Below the pieces are notes generated by a model, which saw nothing but the letters and a program-made list of their open reading frames with translations, searched no databases and had not been told where the DNA came from. A DNA stretch of 64,000 nucleotides from Siderastrea siderea (Eukaryota > Cnidaria > Anthozoa > Scleractinia > Rhizangiidae). Within the stretch, counting starts at the first letter, position 1. Each line of letters begins with the position of its first letter. Position numbers and translations under genes: made by a program. Shown piece after piece: positions 44,141 through 54,724 of this stretch. The stretch covers positions 44,486,533-44,550,532 of the forward strand of contig OZ034967.1 in assembly GCA_964030785.1 (NCBI GenBank), in the 5' to 3' direction.

Positions 44141-44452
44141 AGTGCTGCTGGCAGATCAGCTAAAATGATTCAAATCTAAGTTTGAATGTGGAAAAGATAC
44201 ATTCATAGAACAACGTTGGTTTGAAAGTATAAATGTCAGAGACGCTAATTTCGAACAGAGTTTATTGCTCAATCTGACCTAGGTTTTCAACGATGTACAT
44301 GTTGTCTTTGCAACTAAAAGACTGACATTGAATGAAATACAGCATTTTCTCCTTTTTCTTATTACAGACTTGCAGTTTTCTTTATAAAAGAGACATAGTA
44401 ACTAATTAAGATTGTTACAGGCCGTGTTTGACATATCCTCATCTGTATTTGC

Positions 44453-46615
44453 TCAGTCATCATCTTCTTCACTTGAGTAATCATCAATGAAAACTCTAAA
44501 AGGATTCTCACACTCATCGCCACTCATACAGAGGCATGCTTCAGTGCAGGTCATTTCGTTTGCTTTACAAGGACAAACATCACTTCTTTTGCATCCAGAC
44601 TTCTTGCATTTGCAAACGGTAAGCTCTAACAATCCCTTTGGAGCAGGATCTTTTGACATCAACAGGACTTCTAAATGCCCATCTTGAAACTCCCATCCGT
44701 TGCCAGACGGTGTTGGTAAAGCTTGCATTGCCTCCAAAGACCGCTTCCATACCAGTGCTTGATAATTACTTCTTTCAATGTGGTGGTGAAGACTGTCCGT
44801 TGTTGGTGGTAAGGACTCGCTTATCTGTTTCTTTTGACAAAACATCCAGTATCTCAACTGATCTGCAGAGCTTTCAGACATCTTTGTACTGGTGTAAAGA
44901 GAGCAAATGAAGGTCTCACACGCCCTTGAGGTTTCAGATGGTAATGGCAAATCATCCCCCAATTTGGCAATCCCTGGATGGAGAGCAATGTTCCTTTTCA
45001 GGTTGACCCAGGCCTTTTTCTTTCCAATCCCGAAAAGACCACTTGTGGAATCACATCCTGTGAGGGCATGAAAACAGGGAAGGGCGACACAGATATCAGG
45101 ACCAAGACTTTCAACCAGGCTATGAATGGGAATGAAGCGTAACTTATCCTTAACACCAGTTCGAAACCATAGTTGTTCACAGGCCAGAGAATTGAAGAAA
45201 TGTGTGGAGAGAACAGCAACATCAGTGTCAGGTGATTGAATTACTACCCGATCATGATCCTGTGATGCGTTATGCGCGTGGAGAATCATTCTCGTGTCAG
45301 CTTCTTCTTGATCTGATTGCAAGGGTAGAAAGGGACTTATGGAGCCTTTGATTACAAAAACAGCTTTGTTGCACTCTTTGAAACCACCTCCGAGGACAAG
45401 CTGTTGTCCATCGCTCAGTTGTTCTTCAGCTATTTGGCACCATCTGTTTGATAGGAATGCTGTGAGATTTGCTTTATTTTGTGGATTGCTGATGTATTTG
45501 TTCCATTGTTTTGGTACTTGAGTGCTTGGCCCGATGATTCTTATCTCCAGGGCTGAAGAAGACCCACGGCGTTCCCGCTCATTGCCTTTGATGGAAAAAG
45601 GTTTGTCATATCGATCAAAGACAACGTCCACCCTTGTGCATCCTGCCTGTTGAAATGGGGACTTGATAAGCTGATAATATTTCTCTGCAAGTTCTCCAAA
45701 ACTTTGTACACCACCAGCTTTGACCATTTGAACGATGGCCATTCCGTCTAATATGAAGGCTGTACTTGCGTTCTCTTGTACTGGAAGTCTCGGTAACACG
45801 TCCACGTGCTTTTCCAATTCTGCCAAGAGAGCGCTCTTTGTTGCTTTTCTTAACGAACCATCCACATGAGCAAGAGCGTAAGGTACTGTTGCCAGCTCAT
45901 AACTCAGCACCTCTCGTAACTGCACACTTCGTGAATTTGCAGCAATTAAAAGCCTGCCAAAAAGATCTCGATCCGCATTGACAGTCACAATCTTCTCATC
46001 TGTAGTTTTGATTTGCTTCTTTTTTGATACAGAAGCAAATGTTTCAATCTTGAGATGTGGCAAGGGATCCCAGAACTTTACCTCATTGGTGTTCAATCTT
46101 TTTTCAACAAAATCTTTCATCTGCGTTCTTCCTAATTCCACTGACGTTATCAACCGGGAAGCTTTTTCATCCGGCATGACCACACCTGTTGCTATGTTCA
46201 AGAGTGGACAGCAATCCTCGTCATCTACATTCTCTAAGGAGAAGGGATCTGTCATTACTTCAAGCACGGTGCTGACAACCTTTTGAACATCAGATTCATC
46301 TTTCTTTAGCCTTTGAGATCCAGCCTCTTTGTGAGAGCCAACTCTATGACCATCATCCATTCCACACAACTCTTTGGTTGCAGTAGTAACTGCGGCCCTT
46401 TCGTGACTAGTAAGAGACCATCGAGCCAGAGCACCAGGGTTCTGTGTAATACCAATAATGCCACCACTGCTTTTGCTGTCAAGGTTAATGCTTTGCTCCA
46501 GTGCCATATCTGTCCACACCTGACTGAATGTGTGAGCACTTCTGTTGACTGCATGGCTACCTTTAATGCGTCTTTTGTAGGTCACGTGACCTGTGGCGAT
46601 TCTTTCTTTGCGCAA
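44453..46615 (-). CDS. Transposon protein with FEN1/XPG-like nuclease fold and CXC cysteine cluster
   Basis: An open frame of 720 residues with no ATG at its upstream end; the first ATG is residue 37 (46507). Conserved-looking sequence precedes it, so a 5' exon is probably missing. Residues 285-540 line up with the FEN1/XPG active-site order: D290 (AFILDGMAIV), D334 (VVFDRYDKP), E438/E439 with D440 (QEEADTR), D463 and D465 (SPDTDVAVL), and D522 in ALTGCDSTSGLFGIGKKKAW. That last segment also has the G-I-G-K helix-hairpin turn. These correspond to the seven metal-binding acids of FEN1. Residues 668-702 hold nine cysteines as CxC-x4-C-x5-CxC-x6-C-x3-CxC-x5-C. The tail is acidic. The frame has no break. 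The role is probably in transposition of the surrounding element; catalysis is inferred. Confidence 0.7.
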   Translation of the reverse strand: MRKERIATGHVTYKRRIKGSHAVNRSAHTFSQVWTDMALEQSINLDSKSSGGIIGITQNPGALARWSLTSHERAAVTTATKELCGMDDGHRVGSHKEAGSQRLKKDESDVQKVVSTVLEVMTDPFSLENVDDEDCCPLLNIATGVVMPDEKASRLITSVELGRTQMKDFVEKRLNTNEVKFWDPLPHLKIETFASVSKKKQIKTTDEKIVTVNADRDLFGRLLIAANSRSVQLREVLSYELATVPYALAHVDGSLRKATKSALLAELEKHVDVLPRLPVQENASTAFILDGMAIVQMVKAGGVQSFGELAEKYYQLIKSPFQQAGCTRVDVVFDRYDKPFSIKGNERERRGSSSALEIRIIGPSTQVPKQWNKYISNPQNKANLTAFLSNRWCQIAEEQLSDGQQLVLGGGFKECNKAVFVIKGSISPFLPLQSDQEEADTRMILHAHNASQDHDRVVIQSPDTDVAVLSTHFFNSLACEQLWFRTGVKDKLRFIPIHSLVESLGPDICVALPCFHALTGCDSTSGLFGIGKKKAWVNLKRNIALHPGIAKLGDDLPLPSETSRACETFICSLYTSTKMSESSADQLRYWMFCQKKQISESLPPTTDSLHHHIERSNYQALVWKRSLEAMQALPTPSGNGWEFQDGHLEVLLMSKDPAPKGLLELTVCKCKKSGCKRSDVCPCKANEMTCTEACLCMSGDECENPFRVFIDDYSSEEDDD

Positions 46616-46924
46616 AACAGAAAGTCAAAACAAAATTCCAGTAGGATGATATAAGATAAATATCAAATACAATGTTTTGTACCGAACTACTGTCTGTCAC
46701 ATGAATTTTCCTGGAAAAGTAGACTATCATTTTCAGTTACAAAATTATTTTATAAAACAGGTCACGTGACTTGATATATGCTTTTACATCTTGTTAATAA
46801 AATGAACATTGAAATCAATCTGGGCAAAATATGCTTCTGTGCAGTAAAGCAAATTTGAACATACAGTTTATGTTATGTCCTCGGTTTAAATTAACCATTC
46901 TTGACCTGTTTGCAAAGAGATAGC

Positions 46925-46985
46925 AAAACCAAGATGGCGGATCCAAGATGGCGGATCCAAGATAGCGCATTGCATGACGTCATAA
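46925..46985 (-). promoter_or_regulatory. Inverted CRE plus YY1-like module upstream of the nuclease-like gene
   Basis: CCAAGATGGCGGAT occurs twice in tandem (46929 and 46944), followed by a third degraded copy and GCATGACGTCATAAG (CRE at 46975). The orientation is opposite to the modules at 43880-44140. It lies about 310 bp upstream of the open frame, a suitable promoter position. Confidence 0.45.
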
Positions 46986-47698
46986 GCATCAGATAACCAT
47001 CCTATCTCTTAAAGAATGCTCCAGGCTATCCTCAGAAGGCGTAATGCTTTCGAGGTGTCTCATAAAAATAAACACAAGGGAGAAGTCATTGAAACCCACC
47101 TCCTCCCCCCTCCTCCCCGTACGGTTGTGGGGTTGAGAAGTTGCATGTACGTTTGAGGCACATCACGTGGCCAAAGTTGAAAGCATTCATTAGTTTAGGA
47201 AGTTAGGCATACATGTACAATTTATTGAACCTATTCTTTTTAAACTTTGGTAGGCAATTTCTCATTTAAATAAAACAATATTTAAAAAAATTCTGAAATA
47301 GGCCATGAGCTACCTGGAAGGGACATTTTTACCCCCTTTGCAAAAAAGGGGTGCTAGCACCCCCCTGACCCCTAAAGTCAACAGTACATCATACATAAGA
47401 TGGATCCTCTGATGATATACTAACATGAAATGGAGACAAACCTTTTATGTAGTGGGTGTGCTACGATATTAATTTTCTAGCCATATCTGGGAAAATGGCT
47501 CTTAGACTATTAATACGGTAGACAGCATGACTGTGACCCTTATCATAACCTTCATAACGATTAAAAAAAAAGTTAAAAAATATAGCATCACATTTCTTTC
47601 TCTCATTGTACGTATGCCACACATTGACATTCTAATCCTAGCAGTATACAGGATGTTTGTCACATGAACCTTACGTTTAATGGCCTAGTTTCCAGAAG

Positions 47699-47767
47699 TC
47701 TCTTGTAGCTCAGTGGTAGAGCATCTGTAGTAGTGATCAGAAGGTAATAAGTTCGACTCCCTTTGGG
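47699..47767 (+). tRNA. tRNA-derived SINE head, degraded
   Basis: TCTTGTAGCTCAGTGGTAGA (A box) and AAGTTCGACTCCCT (B box) have the right spacing. The T stem and anticodon stem are poor, so it is a SINE head and not a tRNA gene. It lies between the nested element and the last exon of the plus-strand gene. Confidence 0.45.
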
Positions 47768-48392
47768 AAAACTCAGATTTCCTTTTCTTCGAGTATGCCT
47801 GTGTCACTCAATGAAAAATACATCTCAAACATTATGCAATTACCATTACAATTTTGTTTTGTTTGCATGTAGGTGTATGGTGGAACATATAGAAGACAAA
47901 TTGCCGATGTAACGGCGGTGGACAACTTTGAAGGAGTGTTGCCAGGTAGCATTGTTGCTGTCAACCTAGTTGGAAACTACAGGCCTCCCCATCTAGCAAA
48001 AGTAAAACAGGTCACTGATACCTCCTTTATCGTGCAGTGGTTAAAGGGTGGCTACAAGTCGAAATGGGTACCTTGGTGTGGCTGGACTTCCACTCAGATC
48101 CCAAAGGAAAGTGTAATCTATTTCGACATTGAATTAGATGAGAATGGTAAACTTAAAAAGGAGGCAGCACAGTATTTGAGAAGAAGGTATGAGGAGTTAG
48201 CAAAACAATGAGATGCACGTCAGATCATACTTCAAATTTTCAGCCACTTTATATAATTATAGGGCTTTACGTCTTTCCTAGACTGGGAATTTGGTCTTTT
48301 TTTGTCCTGGGCTGTTATTTACTGAGACATTTCTTTTGAACCACCAATAAAGAACTTTACATATGTAAATGTTAGTGCTGTAAAATGTGCTT

Positions 48393-50760
48393 GGAAATTT
48401 CTGAAGATCCACCAAAAAATTATAAAATAAAATTAAAAAAAAAACTACAGTTTGAGAGCATTTTTGTCCAGGACTTGTGTTTACCAATGACGAGGTTAAT
48501 AGCTAAAGTACATCATCAGTTTTATCCAAGCCTTTCTTTGGAGATTTCCATAGATCTACCATTCATGAGGTCAATAGTTAGAAGTATACTAACATCTTTA
48601 TTCGAGCCTGTCTTTGGAAATTTCCATAGATCTACCAGTGATGAGGTAAATAGTTAAAAATATACTAACAGCTTTATCCGAGCCTGTCTATGGAAATTTC
48701 CATAGATCTCCCAGTGATGAGATAAATAGTTTAATGTATACTAACAGCATTATCCGAACTTGTCTTTGAAAATTTCCATAGATCTACCAGTGGTGAGGTA
48801 AATAGCTAAAATATACTATCAGTTTTATCCAGGTCTGTCTTTGGAAATTTCCATAAACCTACCAGTGATATGGTAAATAGCTATAGCATACTATCAGTTT
48901 TATCCAGGCCAGTCTTTGGAAATTTCCATAGATCTACCAGTGATATGGTAAAAGGGTATTAGTATACTATCAGTTTTATCCAGGCCTGTCTTTGGAAATT
49001 TCCACAGATCTGCCAGTGCTATGGTAAAAGGCTAAAGTACACTATCAGTTTTATCTCAGCCTGCCTTTGGAAATTTCAATAGATCTACCAGTGATATGGT
49101 AAAAGGGTAAAGTATACTATCAGTTTTATCCAGGTCTGTCTTTGGAAATTTCCACAGATCTGGCAGTGCTATGGTAAAAGGGTAAAGTACACTATCAGTT
49201 TTATCTGAGCCTGCCTTTGGAAATTTACATAGATCTGCCATTGATATGGTAGAAGGCTAAAGTATACTATGATTTTTATCCAGGCCTGTCTTTCGAAATT
49301 TCCACAGATCTGCCAGTGCTATGGTAAAAGGCTAAAGTATACTATCAGTTTTATCTGAGCCTGTCTTTGGAAATTTCCATAGATCTACCATTGATATGGT
49401 AAAAGGCTAAAGTATACTATGATTTTTATCCAGGCCTGTCTTTAGAATTTCCATAGATCTGCCAGAGATGAGGTAAATAGCTAAAGTATACTAGCAGTTT
49501 TGTCTGAGCATGTCTTTGGAAATTTCCACAGATCTGCCAGTGCTATGGTAAAAGGGTAAAGTATACTATGATTTTTATCCAGGACTATCTTTGGAAATTT
49601 CCATAGATCTGCCAGTGCTATGGTAAAAGGCTAAAGTATAGTATGATTTTTATCCAGGCCTGTCTTTGGAAATTTCCACAGATCTGCCAGTGCTATGGTA
49701 GAAGGCTAAAGTATACTATCAGTTTCATCTGAGCCTGCCTTTGGAAATTTCCATAGATCTACCACTGATATGGTAAAAGGCTAAAGTATACTATGATTTT
49801 TATCCAGGCCTGTCTTTGGAAATTTCCACAGATCTGCCAGTGCTATGGTAAAAGACTAAAGTATACTATCAGTTTTATCTGAGCCTGTCTTTGGAAATTT
49901 CCACAGATCTACCATTGATATGGTAAAAGGGTAAAATATACTATGATTTTTATCCAGGCCTGTCTTTGGAATTTCCATAGATCTGCCAGAGATGAGGTAA
50001 ATAGCTAAAGTATACTATGATTTTTATCCAGGCCTGTCTTTGGAAATTTCCACAGATCTGCCAGTGCTATGGTAAAAGGCTGAAGTATACTATCAGTTTT
50101 ATCTGAGCCTGTCTTTGGAAATTTCCATAGATCTACATGTACCAGTGATGAGGTAAATAGTTTAAAGTATACTAACAGCTTTATCCGAGCCTGTCTTTGG
50201 AAATTTCCATAGAGCTATCAGTGATGCGGTAAATATCTAAAGTATACCATCAGTTTTATCCAGGCCTGTTTTTGTTTTTGGAAATTTCCATAGATCTGCC
50301 AGTGATATACTTAGTCTATCAGTTTTATCCGAGCCTGTCTTTGGAAATTTCCATAGAGCTACCAGTGATGGGGTAAATAGCTAAAGTATACCATCAGTTT
50401 TATCCAGGCCTTTCTTTGGAAATTTCCATAGATCTGCCACTGATATACTTAGTCTATAAGTTTTATCCGAGCCTGTCTTTGGAAATGTTCATAAAGCTAC
50501 CAGTGATGAGGTAAAAAGCTAAAGTATACCATCACTGTCTTTTATCCAGGCCTGTCTTGGGAAATTTCCATACTTCTGCCGGTGATATACTTAGTCTACC
50601 AGTTTTATCCGAGCCTGCCTTTGGAAATGTAAGGTCTACCTTTTCTACCCGGAACTTGTGTTTGGAAATTTCTGTTAATCTAGCAGTGTATAGTAAAAAG
50701 CTGTAAGTGTACAATCAGTTTAGTTACAGGGCTCATGTTTGGAAATTTCCGTAGATCTGT
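48393..50760 (+). repeat. Right subterminal array: about 31 copies of a 75-bp repeat centred on GGAAATTTCC
   Basis: Copies of TTGGAAATTTCCAYAGATCT recur at near-exact 75-bp spacing (for example 48616, 48692, 48768, 48843, 48918, 48994 and 49069). Spacing turns irregular (about 60-80 bp) after 50200. The rest of the unit reads GCCAGTGATATGGTAAAAGG, CTAAAGTATACTATCAGTTT and TATCCAGGCCTGTCT. Most copies keep the 10-bp palindrome GGAAATTTCC. Minus-strand open frames across the array are by-products. Confidence 0.92.
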
Positions 50761-51008
50761 CAATGCTGTTGTAAAAATGTGAGGTTTACCATCATTTTTG
50801 TTCTTTAATTTCATTTTGAAATTTTAGCATGTACATCTCTATCTATTGAATAAAGTTTCTCCTGTCCAGTGTGTCAGGTACCTTGGTCAATAATAGAGAG
50901 TGAGGTACATTTATAAGCAAATGTACTTGAAAGTAGCAAAGAAACACTGATTAGATTGTGGTGCTGACCACATTTGCCTTACTTCAGAAAATGCGCACTT
51001 AAAAAATT

Positions 51009-51825
51009 GTGTTAATTTTTTTAGTCACAGAGAATGTAACATACTAACTACTTACATAACATTTACATACATTTTCTCGGAAAGAAAAATAAGATAGATA
51101 AAAAAAATAGGACAGACTGTGTGTATGTACAAGAACTGGGTGAATCCGATTTCCAGTTAAAGAAAAAAAAACAGTCAAGTGAACTTCTTGATTTTATGGT
51201 AAAATAAGGAACCATCATTTAGCTTGCTTGAGTAGATATAATACCTCATGAAGTGGAGAGTGTCGTTAAATTTTTTTCGCTACCCCTGCAGTAGACTAAG
51301 AGCGTTGCTTAGGAAGACCAAACAGAGTTTATTCGATCTCAGGGTTGAATTAAGTACCGTTGGAAAAATGTAACCGCTCCACGACTTGGCAAACTTGACA
51401 CTCGCTGAATCAGACTTGACGGAAGCGTAAAATGGAACCGTTGTTTGAGTTTTGAGTTTTTTAATGATATTCAAAAAACAGTAAAACTGTACCGACCTAT
51501 GATTACAAAAAAAAAAACAAAAAAAAAAACACTCAGCATGTTACTGAAAAATGCAGGTAACTGGAAGGGGCAGATCCAATGAAAAGCTTTACATATAATC
51601 CAATCCATACGCCTGGGTCACAGAAAACAGGAATTTGAGAAGAGCACTTTCATTTGATACTTGATAATATGTTGTGAGTCGCTACTGCGTGGAGTGTTCA
51701 ACTTTATATTTGAGATAAACTTTATTGTTGGATTCTGACAGACGAGAAGTATTGTTATTTAATTTACTAGAATACGAATAACATTTGATGAAGAGGAGGG
51801 TATAATTAACACACGCTTTGAATAT
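51009..51825. other. Intergenic, AT-rich
   Basis: Contains A-runs at 51510-51530. No gene is supported. Confidence 0.5.
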
Positions 51826-52008
51826 TTAGCAAGAACATTTCTTTAGTGTTCGGATGAGAAGAAATACCATGTCAGATATTTTAAAACCAGTAAGAGAACA
51901 TATCATCAAGGATTTTGTAAAAATGTGGTTTATGGAATCGGCTTCACCGCAATATACACAGTCAATGCCTGTATTGATCCCAAACCTTAACCCTCTTTTT
52001 GAAAACAA
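51826..52008 (-). pseudogene. LINE reverse-transcriptase C-terminal zinc-knuckle fragment
   Basis: Minus strand frame of 60 residues: LFSKRGLRFGINTGIDCVYC, then GEADSINHIFTKS. The C-x2-C followed by S-x-x-H-x-F pattern with a nearby C is the zinc-binding tail seen in non-LTR retrotransposon polymerases, including many cnidarian ones. Sequence on either side shows no longer frame, so this is a decayed fragment. Confidence 0.45.
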
Positions 52009-52010
52009 TT

Positions 52011-54375
52011 CTTTGAATTAGTTTATATTGGTATTCTTTTAATTTTTATTTATAGTTATATTACTTAAGAATCTTGTTATTGTTATTTCTATTGTTGTGT
52101 GTAGGAAAACGTTAATAAGGTTAACCCCGTGTTTTTACATTTAAGATGTATTTTACAAAGTTTTTTTTTTAATTGCACCTTGAACTGTAAACGTTATGTT
52201 TTCTCGTTAGTGCCTTTACATGAATGAATTCGAGCTGACTTTTCTTAAGACTTCTGTCCAGTCCTCTACACCTTTCCTGGCTGTTGTGAGGTAACTGCTG
52301 TTTTAACAAGGAAAGTATGGTCGAGTGGATTTATAAATATGGCGGTTAGGTAGGATTATATATAGAGTCACCAATGAATTATATTCTGAATTATCTGTAC
52401 ACCGCCAGTTTTTTTTATCTTGACTTGTCCTGTTTAACGCACGAGTGCTGAGAACTGAGTCATTACTGACTAAGTCGTCGTAGCTTAATTTTCAACTGCT
52501 ACTACAAAACGTAGCCCTGAGTAAACTTTTATCTCAGGTCATCTGAATGGTGTGCACATTTCCACTTGAACTCCCCTCAACAACAGACCTCCCATTGGAC
52601 GCCTTGACCGCCGTTATTTCAGTGTTATTACATAAACTGTAATTAAAACTTCCTCTCTATTAGATTTGTCCCCCTGCGCCTTAACAACTCCTTCATGAAG
52701 TCCATAGGCCACTAATCCTTTAAAAACTCTTCAACAAGGACTCAATACCTGTCCCTCTCACTCCAGAAAACTTGCGCGAGGCCGCTTTAAAACTTTTTCT
52801 TTTCAACCAAAAGGTGAGGATGGTTGGCAAGCATTCATCCAGAACTTGCCACCGTCTCTGTACAGAATAGTTGGGTCATTAAGGAACTCCACCTTATTGT
52901 TCTTGTAGGCACGTGATACCGGTGAAAATCGTGTAAATAACATCTTATTGGACTTTTGAACATTTTTGTCCTTTTCCTTTCATGGTTATCACGTCACCAC
53001 CTGTAACTCCCAAGAACAAGTGCTCGAGAAGAGTTGGTGTGTGGTCAAATCGCGTGAATTGAAGTTTGTAGAGTCGAGGTGTAGAGAAGTCGAGTGGAGT
53101 TGTTGTAATAGAGTCGAATCGAGTTGAAGTGGGGTCGTTTTGGCAGTCAATGCGACATGTGCGAGTTATGGTGATGAGTTATGATGAGTATCACGAGCAC
53201 CGACGAAATGAAATTACAAGTATTCGAATTTTCCGTTTATTATAATACCAGGCGATGAAACACCTTCAGTTCCCCTAGACGATTTACTGACCAGTGGAGT
53301 AGGGAGATTACAATTAGCAAATTTGCGATTTAAAGCACTAACATCGTGACAAGTTGTCATCAAATCATAGCATTCTCATTATCTTCTTCAGCATGATTAT
53401 GTATCTTATTGCAGGGTCATCTCCAGGGTTTTTAAGACAAAACGGAAAAGCCAAAACAAACCGTAGTTACAATCCTTGACTTTATTGACAAAAGCAGGGA
53501 CAATAACTATTTGTTACATTCATTATTTACAATGAAGTGTTTTTGAGGCTTAACTTTGACTATTTACGGTGAGCATGTCCAAAAATGTGAGATCAGGGCT
53601 GACATGAAACAAATCGTACAACGCTGCTTTATCACTTGTCCCCCTAAGTACTCGGCCATGTTGCCCCTATTTACATCGGGAGTACATAAATGTTGAAACA
53701 CGCAACTATCGAACTCTGCGGTATACACTTAAACAAAGAAAGAGATTCTTAAAACATTTGGAATGAGTAGATTGTGAGATTAAAAAAAAGAACAGTTTCT
53801 TTACAGTATGTACATACATGTGAGAATGAGATCTGCATAGAAGTTGGGCACCTATTTTGTTGCCCATGAGTAACGACACAGAGGATGCAGGAGTAAGTGT
53901 GGGTCACTGTCGACCGAGAAAGGTAACTGTTCCTGACCACAGGGCTGATTTATTTACCCTATGATAACTACTTTGAGTACAAATTACAAAAAATAAAAAA
54001 TAAATAAATAAAAAATAAAAAAACCAATCTTACACTGATGGCATCGAGAATCAATTATCTACAGTTCCTCCGGTGTTCCATTCCTAAAATTGATTATTTT
54101 ATCACTCTGGGCGTGAAAACATTATTTCGTAATCATAATTAAATTTTACTTCGATATGACCGGATGTTATTTTACTGTTCAAACAATTGGCCTAATTCTT
54201 GCATGCCTTGTTACCCCATTCTGTTCAGGGTCCACACCTGCCATTTGAAATAGTTAATGTTCCTGCACGTATAAAGCGGTCATTTCTAAAGTGGCTAGAC
54301 GTGGGATGCAGGAATGTGTCTAAGCCATATTCTCAGGCAGTCCAAGGCAGGTAGAAAGCCGACTGCGACTATTAG
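52011..54375. other. Intergenic, no supported gene
   Basis: It includes a low-complexity stretch of GAGTCGA/GTTGAAGT type at 53035-53145 and an AAATAAATAAATAAAA run at 53990-54020. Nothing else is recognised. Confidence 0.5.
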
Positions 54376-54379
54376 TGCC

Positions 54380-54724
54380 TTCATTTTTTTTCCTGCCCAT
54401 ACGTTCTGCGCACCTCGGGATAGTCCGAGAAACTCCGGTTTCTTTAGGACGGCGCCTACTAATATAGAGGTATCTTTACGCGGTTTATCACTGTAGGACT
54501 GAAAGCAGATCTTAGCAAGCGCTGTTAAAATCCAGTTATTGCGGGAAGCCACGGATTTTTCAGAGAAAAAGGCTATACGATGTTATGTAGTTGAAAGCCT
54601 TTTGGGATTATGGTTGTTAAATTATCTCTGAAAAATACGTGTTATCACAGTTTCCTTTGTGGATATTCCAGTACCCTTGCTAAGATGAGCTTTTCCCGCT
54701 TTATTACGAGTCCCCGTCCTTAAC
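54380..54724. mobile_element. Degraded TTAA-type MITE, relative of 10338-10736
   Basis: It shares CCCATACGTTCTGCGCA, ATTTTTCAGAGA, TTATCTCTGAAAAAT and CCTTGCTAAGATGA with the element at 10338, and ends CCGTCCTTAA. The duplicated block B begins inside it. Confidence 0.6.

Larger units (their letters stand above)
43382..47509. mobile_element. 4.1-kb Academ-like element nested in an intron
   Basis: TAGTCTAAGAGC (43382) faces GCTCTTAGACTA (47509), flanked by TTA on both sides (43379-43381 and 47510-47512). The inverted similarity continues for about 130 bp with gaps (CACACCCACTACATAAAAGG against CCTTTTATGTAGTGGGTGTG; TATGATGTACTGT; GGGTCAGGGGGG). It carries one large minus-strand gene. A 3-bp target duplication together with an XPG-like protein is what I recall of the Academ superfamily; that link is from memory and unverified. 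Confidence 0.7.
42947..48211 (+). pseudogene. Two C-terminal exons of the element's plus-strand gene, with one internal stop
   Basis: Exon a (42947-43305) follows AACTCCTAG and ends CAAGAG|GTAAGG. It reads RFTDKPRHVPDYIVPNTEKL, is broken by TAG at 43084-43086, and continues with WNPKERAATWPLQDIIANKE and IDDMVRNQVAPVQE. Exon b (47873-48211) follows TTTGCATGTAG and joins in phase 0: VYGGTYRRQIADV, LPGSIVAVNLV, SFIVQWLKGGYKSKWVPW, ending YEELAKQ and stop. Exon b looks like a small beta-barrel (Tudor/chromo-like) by its V/W pattern and is complete. The 4.6-kb intron holds the 43382-47509 element. The single stop suggests recent decay or a missed splice. Upstream catalytic exons were not found. 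Confidence 0.45.
37210..51008. mobile_element. 13.8-kb DNA element with 29-bp inverted ends and inverted 75-bp repeat arrays
   Basis: A perfect 29-bp sequence starting AATTTTTTAAGTGCGCATTT (37210-37238) is found inverted at 50980-51008. Inside each end, after 200-400 bp, is an array of the same degenerate 75-bp repeat in opposite orientation (37560-37960, 4-5 units; 48393-50760, about 31 units). Between them lie plus-strand exons, one minus-strand terminal exon, a foldback MITE, and a nested 4.1-kb element. No clear short target duplication was found. Large size, subterminal repeat arrays and multi-exon genes suggest a giant cut-and-paste or replicative DNA transposon, superfamily not determined. 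Confidence 0.65.

Noticed and set aside
49056..50714. Minus-strand frames across the 75-bp array
   Set aside because: The peptides repeat the same FPKAGSDKT unit, a by-product of the tandem repeat.
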